From assembly GCA_963640555.1 (NCBI GenBank), contig CAVHZB010000049.1:1-12512 (forward strand): a stretch of 12,512 nt of DNA, written 5' to 3'. This document shows, piece by piece, positions 1-5,214 of this stretch. Source of the stretch: F23-B02 sp963640555. Lineage in GTDB: Bacteria > Bacillota > Clostridia > Oscillospirales > Oscillospiraceae. The position numbers and the translations under genes are program-made. How positions within the stretch are numbered: position 1 is the stretch's first letter; every line of letters starts with the position of its first letter. The notes under the pieces are model-generated. The model did not search any database. It had not been told where the DNA came from and worked only from the letters and a program-made list of their open reading frames with translations.

Positions 1-73
1 GGTGTAGCGCAGATGGTAGCGCGCTTGAATGGGGTTCAAGAGGCCGCTGGTTCAACTCCAGTCACTCGGACCA
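1..73 (+). tRNA. tRNA-Pro (anticodon GGG), 5' end cut by window edge
   Basis: Cloverleaf read by eye. The D arm is GCGC/GCGC. The anticodon stem is CTTGA (24-28) with TCAAG (36-40) around the 7-base loop ATGGGGT, which puts anticodon GGG at 31-33. The T arm is GCTGG-TTCAACT-CCAGT. The 3' acceptor strand CACTCGG is followed by discriminator A and an encoded CCA (71-73). Only GGTG of the 5' acceptor strand is present, so about three bases (expected CCG) lie before the window. GGG reads the proline codons CCC and CCU. Confidence 0.93.
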
Positions 74-74
74 G

Positions 75-121
75 AAAAGTACCGAAATTGGGCGATTTTA
101 GCTTGATTTCGGTACTTTTTT
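75..121 (+). terminator. Rho-independent terminator of the tRNA-Pro transcript
   Basis: A perfect inverted repeat of about 14 bp, AAAAGTACCGAAAT (75-88) and its complement (106-119), encloses a 17-base loop and ends in a run of T. It starts two bases after the tRNA CCA end, so the tRNA is the last or only gene of its transcript. Confidence 0.88.
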
Positions 122-141
122 GTGCTTTGCTTTTATCAATA

Positions 142-167
142 CAGAGCGCGTCCCAATGGGCGCTCTG
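142..167 (-). terminator. Probable terminator of the sigma/anti-sigma operon
   Basis: The inverted repeat CAGAGCGC (142-149) / GCGCTCTG (160-167) lies just beyond the minus-strand stop codon at 176. The bases after it on the minus strand (TATTGATAAAAG) form only a poor U tract, so termination may be weak or shared with the terminator-shaped repeat at 75-121. Confidence 0.45.
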
Positions 168-175
168 CATGCAGA

Positions 176-1120
176 TTATTCAATGCTAAATGCGGAGTGC
201 TGCTCGTACAGTTGCTCCGAAGCGGCAGAATCTTCAATGTTAATTGCCAGAGCGTAACCATCAATATAACCGCGGATGTTTATGCCGTAACCTCCGAAAT
301 GGTAGTATGGCAAACCGTTGATATATACAAGTCCTTCTTCTTTAATGGTGTAGTCTGCGGCATTTACTTCTTCGAGGACTCCTTCGCTATTAACTTTGTA
401 TGCGCTGTTAAGAGCCTGATCGAATGTCAGCAGTTCAAGGGAATCAATACACTCACTTGAATAAATGTGTGCCTGAATTTCTCCGATATATTTATCACCT
501 TCGAAGATGAATCGGATATATGCGCCGGTTCTTTCACCTTCACACATAAAGTAACAATATGTGACGATCAGATCATCATTAACGGAGGACGCAAATTCGT
601 AGCTGATGTCATTCTGCGCAAGCAAGCCGTCTAAACCGCTATCTGCCAAAAATGTCTGTGCAAGAGCCACGCATTCATCTTTAGTAATGTCATTGGCGGA
701 GCCGCTGGATTCTCCTTTGAGAACAAAGCCATATTCGTCACACAGCATACACTCTGTGTTGGACCATCCGGCACCCACCAAGGCGGTTTGCATAGACTGA
801 ACCTTGCTGCTGTCAATATCCAGTGAAGCGATTTTATACACATTGATCTTCTCTCCATCGCCAAAGCTCGCCGTTTGCTCGGGAATATCGCCTCTTACGG
901 AGCCGGTAACATCGGGATCGTCACTTGGCACGGGTGAAGCAGGGTTAAGATCCGGCATTATGAATACGAGACCAAGGACTATGCACAAGCAAGCCGCCGC
1001 TGCAGCCCACTTTGGCCAAGAGAAAGATGATGCTTTTTTTGATTTAGTATAATCAGCAGCTTCAATAATGTATTTTTGGCTGATGTTTGTAACAGCCTCA
1101 GATATATTTTTTCGTATCAT
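176..1120 (-). CDS. Membrane-anchored probable anti-sigma factor, partner of the adjacent ECF sigma factor
   Basis: A 314-residue protein with a short cytoplasmic N-terminus (1-36), one hydrophobic helix (about 38-56, rich in Ala/Cys/Leu/Val) and an extracytoplasmic part of about 255 residues that starts with a Pro/Ser/Asp-rich linker (57-80). The N-terminal stretch with 'NISQKYIIEAADY' resembles the start of many clostridial proteins encoded right after ECF sigma factors, where this segment is thought to bind the sigma factor. Its ATG overlaps the sigma stop as ATGA (1117-1120), so the two are translationally coupled. I recognise no domain in the outer part; by analogy with known systems it would sense the envelope signal. 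The anti-sigma role is inferred from topology and position, with no zinc-binding ZAS motif (HxxxCxxC) seen. It could instead be a sigma-dependent membrane effector. Confidence 0.72.
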   Translation of the reverse strand: MIRKNISEAVTNISQKYIIEAADYTKSKKASSFSWPKWAAAAACLCIVLGLVFIMPDLNPASPVPSDDPDVTGSVRGDIPEQTASFGDGEKINVYKIASLDIDSSKVQSMQTALVGAGWSNTECMLCDEYGFVLKGESSGSANDITKDECVALAQTFLADSGLDGLLAQNDISYEFASSVNDDLIVTYCYFMCEGERTGAYIRFIFEGDKYIGEIQAHIYSSECIDSLELLTFDQALNSAYKVNSEGVLEEVNAADYTIKEEGLVYINGLPYYHFGGYGINIRGYIDGYALAINIEDSAASEQLYEQHSAFSIE

Positions 1121-1677
1121 ATCAAATAGCCTTCCTTTCTCAAATATTTTCTCAGTTTATCTCTTATTCGGGATAGGCGCAAAGCCGCATTGTTATTGCT
1201 GATATTTAACCGTTCTGCCACAGCGGAAACTGAATCAGAATACCAATACCGCCGCACAAACATAATTCGGCTTTCCTTATCCAAAGTGTCCAAAAAATTG
1301 TCAAGCAGCCGGGAAAGCTCTTTGACTGCGATTTCGTCCTCAACAGTCACCGGAGATGCAAGACAAGCCTCCAATTCATCCAAAGCAATATCGTAATGGC
1401 TGTTTCGTTTAAGTGCAGAATTTGCATGATACTTTGAAATGGATAGTTTTCGAACTATGCTCAATACATACCCCTTCAGTGTCTGTGGAGCCTGCGGAGG
1501 GATAGTATTCCACGCAGCAAGGTATGTATCGTTTACACATTCTTCTGCATCAAGATCATTGTTCAAAATATTGTGTGCGATCTTGCTGCAGATCGATCCG
1601 TATTTCACTGATAGCTCCATGATTGCTTGCTCCGAGCGCTCAAAGAACAAATCAATTATTTTGCTATCGTCCAACAT
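1117..1677 (-). CDS. ECF-type RNA polymerase sigma factor (sigma-70 family)
   Basis: A 186-residue protein, normal length for group IV sigma factors. Region 2 spans about 15-88 and includes the typical 'DAEECVNDTYLAAWNTIP' core (43-60), which contacts core polymerase and the -10 element. After a linker, region 4 spans about 118-182: 'RRYWYSDSVSAVAERL' followed by a helix-turn-helix with 'SNNNAALRLSRIRDKL', which binds the -35 element. No sigma-1.1 or sigma-3 regions are present, as expected. The ATG at 1677 follows a modest ribosome site (GGTGA). It is the first gene of an operon with the membrane protein downstream, a standard sigma/anti-sigma arrangement. A weak vegetative-like promoter (TTGTCT at 1735-1740, TACATA at 1711-1716, 18-base spacer) lies upstream, but I could not identify an autoregulatory ECF promoter. 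The regulon is unknown. Confidence 0.93.
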   Translation of the reverse strand: MLDDSKIIDLFFERSEQAIMELSVKYGSICSKIAHNILNNDLDAEECVNDTYLAAWNTIPPQAPQTLKGYVLSIVRKLSISKYHANSALKRNSHYDIALDELEACLASPVTVEDEIAVKELSRLLDNFLDTLDKESRIMFVRRYWYSDSVSAVAERLNISNNNAALRLSRIRDKLRKYLRKEGYLI

Positions 1678-1746
1678 TGAATCACCGCCCTTTTGCCTTC
1701 AACTATGAAGTATGTAAAGAGAGCAAAATATTTCAGACAATATAAC

Positions 1747-1783
1747 AAAATCTCGGCAATACTTTGTGTATTACCGAGATTTT
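1747..1783 (-). terminator. Terminator downstream of the SLH protein gene
   Basis: The inverted repeat ATCTCGG...CCGAGAT (1750-1756 / 1774-1780) extends with A/T pairs at both ends and a further AATA/TATT inside, giving a symmetric hairpin. It lies about 100 bases beyond the SLH stop codon and directly before the sigma gene's promoter region. On the minus strand it ends in TTTTG; on the plus strand in a longer T run, but no plus-strand gene precedes it. Confidence 0.7.
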
Positions 1784-1844
1784 TTTGCTATACGGGCGGA
1801 AAAGAGCTGCTCAGAACCGATTTATCTCTGTGCCGCGCCGCCCG

Positions 1845-1866
1845 ATGACGGAGAGGTTTCCGTCAT
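1845..1866 (-). other. Hairpin in the 3' untranslated region of the SLH gene
   Basis: A perfect 8-bp inverted repeat, ATGACGGA (1845-1852) and TCCGTCAT (1859-1866), with a 6-base loop, lies 16 bases after the SLH stop codon. No U tract follows on the minus strand, so it is not a standard terminator. It may protect the mRNA 3' end or be incidental. Confidence 0.4.
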
Positions 1867-1881
1867 ATTATCACATAGACC

Positions 1882-4236
1882 TTATATCTGCTTAAACTGG
1901 CAGTATCTCTGGAGGATGGCTGCCATTTCGGCGCGGGTCGCTGTTTTGTTGGGTCCGAAGCTTCCGTCCGGATAGCCGGTGACTATTCCGTTGAGAGCTG
2001 CCCAGGTGACCGCATCGCGTGCCCAAGAAGCTATGGAGGAGGCATCGGTGAAGCTGAGCGTGCCGCTTGCCTCGGGGCTTGCCTTCTCATAGCGGAAGAG
2101 CATCGTCACAAGCTGCTCGCGGGTTATGTTCGCTTCCGGTGCAAACTCCGTTGCGCTCACGCCGTCCGTTACTCCCTTGTTGTACGCCCAGACGACCGCA
2201 TCATATGCCCAGTGGCGGCTGCTTATATCCGTAAACGGAACGCGCATATCAACGACCGACGGCTCACCGGCTATACGGTAGAGCACGAGTGCAAACATAG
2301 CGCGGGTCATGGTCGCATCGGGTGCAAACTTGTCTGCGGAAACGCCGACCATAAGCTCATGCTGCCAGACATACTCGACATTGCCGCGGTACCATGCCGT
2401 TTCGGGAACATCGACAAACGGGAACGGCGCAAACTCGCCGCACTCGCTACACTTTACGCCGACAAAGTTATGTCCCTTTGCCGCGACGGGCTCGGACTTG
2501 CTGAGCACTTCATCGCATACGCTGCAGTGGCTGCCTTCGGTGCATCCGGGCTCTGTGCAGGTGGGTGCAGCTGCCTCGGTGTCAACGACCTTTGTATGAC
2601 CGTTTGCGGGAATGACCTCTGCCGCCGCAAGCTCCGTCTTGCAGACGTTGCATATCGTCTGTGCGGTGCATCCTTCTTTGGTGCAGGTGGGTTCAACGGC
2701 AGGCGTGCCCTCAACGGGCGTGTGTGCCTTCTTGGGCACTATCTTCTGCTGCTCGACTATTTCCTTGCACACAGAGCAGGTGGTCTCGGCGGTCAGGCCG
2801 GTGGAGGTGCAGGTGGCCTCGACCGCTGCCTTTGTCTCAATGGGGGTGTGACCCTTTGCGGGGATAACTACATCTTCTGCATTGGTCTGCGCGCTGCATT
2901 CCTTATCAAGGAAGAGCTTTCCGCAGGTGGAGCATTCGTAGTAAGCCACATTGCCAGCCTCGGTGCAGGTGGCCTCTATGCCGCGTACGAGCTTAAGGTT
3001 GTTATGGGTGCAATCGCTGAACGGAGTTACCGTCAGGGTCGCCTTATCGGTGACATAGAACACCTTATCGCTGATGCTGTAGATAACGCAGACAAAGCTT
3101 CTGCCGTCATCGCGCATGGTGGTATTTGCTATGCTCAGAGTCTCTCCGTTGCCGAGCGAGCTGCCGAGCAGACGGGTTATAAGAGTGAGGACATCGAGCT
3201 TTTCAAAATTTTCGTTATTGAGATCCTTGAGCGTGTCCGGCTCGAGCCACATGTACTTGTATGTAGTGCCCTTGAGCTGCTCAACAAGGCTGAGCTTCAC
3301 CTTAACGCTGAAGGTCGCCGTTTCGGTCTCGGTAACGGTGACATTACTCGGTCCGGTTACATCGAGATCATTGGCGAACAGACCGGAGATGACCTTGAGC
3401 AGGGTGTACGGATCAAGGTTTTTGAGTATATCACCGACATCATAGCCACCGTCGATGAGACCTCTTATGATCTCAACGAGCTTGTCAATGTCGACCTTTT
3501 CAAGGATTTTTCCGATGGTCTCGTTATCCTCGCCGAGACCCTTGATTATATCAACTATCTTATCGACATCAAGACCCGCGATAATGTCGCTTATATCCAT
3601 ATCACCGGCGATGAGTCCCTTGATAACGGCTATGAGCTTATCGGTATCGAGCTTTCCGAGTATTTCGGTTATCGTGTCATTGTCGCCGACGAGACCCTTG
3701 ATTATCTCAACTATCTTATCGGTGTCCAGACCTGCGATTATGTCGCTTATGTCCACATCACCGGCGATAAGTCCCTTGATAACGGCTACGAGCTTATCGG
3801 TATCAAGCTTTCCGAGTATCTCGGTCAATGCGTCGTTATCGCCGACAAGACCCTTAATCAGCTCAACGATCCTATCGGTGTCCAGACCCGCGATTATGTC
3901 GCTGATATCCATATCACCTGCAATGAGCTGCTTTATCACCGCCGCTATCGCGTCGATGTCGAGCTTATCGAGGATAGGAGTTATATCTATCTTATCCTTT
4001 ATGAGCTCGGCAAAGAGCTTTGCAAGCTGCCCGTAATCGAGATCCTTAATTATCTCGTCAAGCTTTCCTGAGGTGTCTCCGCTGTTCAGGAGCCCCTTTA
4101 CGGTGTCGATGATGCTCTGAATGTCAGCAGCGGCATCCCCAGCGCCGTCGCCGCTGCCATCGGCAATGGCATAGACCGGCAGCATCGTGAACACGAGCAC
4201 CAGCACCATTACCATACTGATGATGCGTTTTTTCAT
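1882..4236 (-). CDS. Secreted surface protein: 26-residue helical repeats, Ig-like segment, Cys-pair repeats, three SLH domains
   Basis: A 784-residue cell-wall-anchored exported protein. The start at 4236 is chosen because AAGGAGGA sits just upstream and MKKR opens a clear signal peptide (basic start, hydrophobic 5-20, likely cleavage near AIA-D at 25/26). The in-frame extension to 4332 would bury this peptide and read through the promoter. Order: a helical repeat array with exact 26-residue period (about 66-291); a beta-rich Ig-like segment (about 293-405); four 42-residue repeats, each with ATCT-like and CxxC motifs and ending in GHT or a variant (about 409-591); and three SLH domains (about 605-660, 668-720, 728-784) with FxD, W and TR[AE] signatures. 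SLH domains normally bind pyruvylated secondary wall polymers, so the repeats should project outward. No catalytic domain was recognised. It is monocistronic, with its own promoter and terminator. Confidence 0.93.
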   Translation of the reverse strand: MKKRIISMVMVLVLVFTMLPVYAIADGSGDGAGDAAADIQSIIDTVKGLLNSGDTSGKLDEIIKDLDYGQLAKLFAELIKDKIDITPILDKLDIDAIAAVIKQLIAGDMDISDIIAGLDTDRIVELIKGLVGDNDALTEILGKLDTDKLVAVIKGLIAGDVDISDIIAGLDTDKIVEIIKGLVGDNDTITEILGKLDTDKLIAVIKGLIAGDMDISDIIAGLDVDKIVDIIKGLGEDNETIGKILEKVDIDKLVEIIRGLIDGGYDVGDILKNLDPYTLLKVISGLFANDLDVTGPSNVTVTETETATFSVKVKLSLVEQLKGTTYKYMWLEPDTLKDLNNENFEKLDVLTLITRLLGSSLGNGETLSIANTTMRDDGRSFVCVIYSISDKVFYVTDKATLTVTPFSDCTHNNLKLVRGIEATCTEAGNVAYYECSTCGKLFLDKECSAQTNAEDVVIPAKGHTPIETKAAVEATCTSTGLTAETTCSVCKEIVEQQKIVPKKAHTPVEGTPAVEPTCTKEGCTAQTICNVCKTELAAAEVIPANGHTKVVDTEAAAPTCTEPGCTEGSHCSVCDEVLSKSEPVAAKGHNFVGVKCSECGEFAPFPFVDVPETAWYRGNVEYVWQHELMVGVSADKFAPDATMTRAMFALVLYRIAGEPSVVDMRVPFTDISSRHWAYDAVVWAYNKGVTDGVSATEFAPEANITREQLVTMLFRYEKASPEASGTLSFTDASSIASWARDAVTWAALNGIVTGYPDGSFGPNKTATRAEMAAILQRYCQFKQI
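2431..3012 (-). repeat. Four 42-residue Cys-pair (GHT) repeats in the SLH protein
   Basis: Residues 409-602 carry GHT-type endings with His at 463, 505, 547 and 589, each exactly 42 residues apart, plus a final partial CSECG unit. Each full unit has a TCT-type Cys and a CxxC pair, a pattern common in large Firmicute surface proteins. The cysteines could bind metal or form disulfides; the sequence does not decide which. Confidence 0.85.
3364..4041 (-). repeat. Tandem 26-residue (78-bp) repeat array in the SLH protein
   Basis: Units begin at residues 66, 92, 118, 144, 170, 196, 222 and 248, with a partial ninth at 274; the spacing never departs from 26. The consensus is roughly LDTDKLVxVIKGLxxGDxDI, then SDIIAG. 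Alternate units are more alike, giving a 52-residue super-repeat: residues 118-169 and 170-221 match at 46 of 52 positions. Residues 39-65 look like a degenerate earlier unit. The pattern suggests a helix-turn-helix solenoid. Confidence 0.9.
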
Positions 4237-4416
4237 ATTGTTCCTCCTTAATCCACATGGGCATTGCCCGAAAGTGACAATATACCGACAATCATTATAC
4301 AGAAACATTACATCCCGCGCAATGTTATTCATACGAAAAATTTAAAAACAGCAAAATAACCAGTCACGGCGCAGCACTTTTGTGCAGTATTTGAGCAGTA
4401 TTTTGATATAGTCGGC
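4225..4416. other. Intergenic stretch between the SLH gene and tetR
   Basis: Besides the SLH promoter and ribosome site, this 180-base gap holds a near-direct repeat (AAATACTGC twice on the minus strand, 4375-4405 area) and a small GCAC-AAAA-GTGC hairpin just after the tetR stop. No strong terminator for tetR is visible, so some tetR transcripts may run on toward the SLH gene. Confidence 0.4.
4294..4322 (-). promoter_or_regulatory. Sigma-A-type promoter of the SLH gene
   Basis: On the minus strand a perfect TATAAT (4294-4299) lies 17 bases after TTGCGC (4317-4322). The -35 is weak (3 of 6). Transcription would start near 4287, giving a leader of about 50 bases that contains a small GGGC-AAT-GCCC hairpin before the ribosome site. 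Confidence 0.7.
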
Positions 4417-5013
4417 TCACCCCTGCGCCGCATTTTGCCGAAATTCCTGCGGGACATCGTAAAGCGACTCATGCTCGCTTATTGCAACATTGCGCAGGTC
4501 AAAGCTTCCGCCGGTAAGACACCACTCATATGTCGCCCCGACCGCTATACGGATGCCGAGCGCGACAATGTCCTCGGCACGGTTTTTATTGCGGATAAGC
4601 CCCTGACGCTGGCAGTTTACGATGAGCTTTGCAAACCACTCGTTAAACGAGTTGAAGAGCTTGAAAAGTCCCACGGGCTTCTGCAGCTCGAGCGACAAAA
4701 GAGTTCCGGTAAGCTCGGGTCCGAACTCCATGGCGAGAGACAGATATCTGTCATACAGCGCCCAGATACGCTCCAAATCGTTTTTCGCATTTATAAACTC
4801 CGCGAGCATCGCCTGCTGATCGTCCTTGAGATTGCGGATAAGGTGCGTTATTACCTCCTCCTTGCCGGCAAAAATGCTGTAAAACGACGATCTCGGTACA
4901 CCGGCCGTGCGGCAAATGTCGCTGACCGATACATTGACATATCCTCTGCTTTTGAAAAGCTCCACGGCAGCGGATACTATCGCGTCGGTGTTTTTAGAGC
5001 CTGAAGCCGTCAT
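4417..5013 (-). CDS. TetR/AcrR-family transcriptional repressor, likely local regulator of the reductase operon
   Basis: A 198-residue protein, normal for the family. The start at 5013 is chosen because GGAGGTGA lies five bases upstream and the TetR fold begins at once; an upstream in-frame ATG at 5061 would add 16 residues read from the operator. Residues 9-55 form the N-terminal DNA-binding domain: 'AAVELFKSRGY', then helix-turn-helix 'VSDICRTAGVPRSSFYSIF' and 'GKEEV', all typical TetR positions. Residues 60-198 are the helical ligand and dimer domain, which is not informative about the ligand. It is divergent from the old-yellow-enzyme/SDR operon with about 200 bases between start codons. 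A near-perfect inverted repeat sits on its own promoter and a half-site on the other, so autoregulation and control of the operon are likely. The inducer is probably a substrate or product of the reductase (inference). Confidence 0.92.
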   Translation of the reverse strand: MTASGSKNTDAIVSAAVELFKSRGYVNVSVSDICRTAGVPRSSFYSIFAGKEEVITHLIRNLKDDQQAMLAEFINAKNDLERIWALYDRYLSLAMEFGPELTGTLLSLELQKPVGLFKLFNSFNEWFAKLIVNCQRQGLIRNKNRAEDIVALGIRIAVGATYEWCLTGGSFDLRNVAISEHESLYDVPQEFRQNAAQG

Positions 5014-5030
5014 ATCGTTCACCTCCGAAC

Positions 5031-5055
5031 AAGTGTCCAAGTTTCTTGTACACTT
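5031..5055. promoter_or_regulatory. Candidate TetR operator (11-bp inverted repeat)
   Basis: The arms AAGTGTCCAAG (5031-5041) and CTTGTACACTT (5045-5055) are complementary at 10 of 11 positions around a 3-base TTT centre. The repeat overlaps the -10 element and start site of tetR, a suitable position for autorepression. Confidence 0.75.
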
Positions 5056-5080
5056 TATCATATATCGTCCCCGCGGTCAA
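5052..5080 (-). promoter_or_regulatory. Promoter of tetR
   Basis: On the minus strand TTGACC (5075-5080) and TAAAGT (5052-5057) are separated by 17 bases. The -10 is imperfect (4 of 6). Transcription would start inside the inverted repeat at 5031-5055. Confidence 0.6.
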
Positions 5081-5151
5081 ACACAAAACGCGAACAGTTG
5101 TCAGAACAAGGCAGGCAGAATTGGAAAAAACGCTGATATTTCAATGGCTTC

Positions 5152-5181
5152 TTGACTTGGACAGGTGCGTTAATTTATTAT
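5152..5181 (+). promoter_or_regulatory. Promoter of the reductase/SDR operon with operator half-site
   Basis: TTGACT (5152-5157) and TATTAT (5176-5181) are 18 bases apart. Bases 5155-5167 (ACTTGGACAGGTG) match the minus-strand reading of the tetR operator (5030-5042) at 11 of 13 positions, with nine in a row. A repressor bound there would cover the -35 and spacer. The start site would be near 5188, about 27 bases before the ATG. Confidence 0.72.
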
Positions 5182-5214
5182 CGTTTCAGAAACATTTCAG
5201 GGAGGATATACACC

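Noticed and set aside
1..73. Prophage or island attachment site at the tRNA-Pro 3' end
   Set aside because: No second copy of the tRNA 3' sequence and no integrase gene was found in the window.
3364..4041. CRISPR array or DNA-level satellite as explanation for the 78-bp repeats
   Set aside because: The repeats are contiguous without spacers, keep the reading frame and vary at synonymous and conservative positions, so they are protein repeats.
2212..4071. A 619-residue plus-strand open frame antisense to the SLH gene
   Set aside because: It is a mirror of the repetitive, codon-biased SLH gene. It has no ribosome site or recognisable domains, and its own repeats follow directly from the sense repeats.
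4237..4332. Longer N-terminus (32 extra residues) for the SLH protein
   Set aside because: It would place the start upstream of a perfect TATAAT and bury a clear signal peptide. AAGGAGGA lies just before the ATG at 4236.
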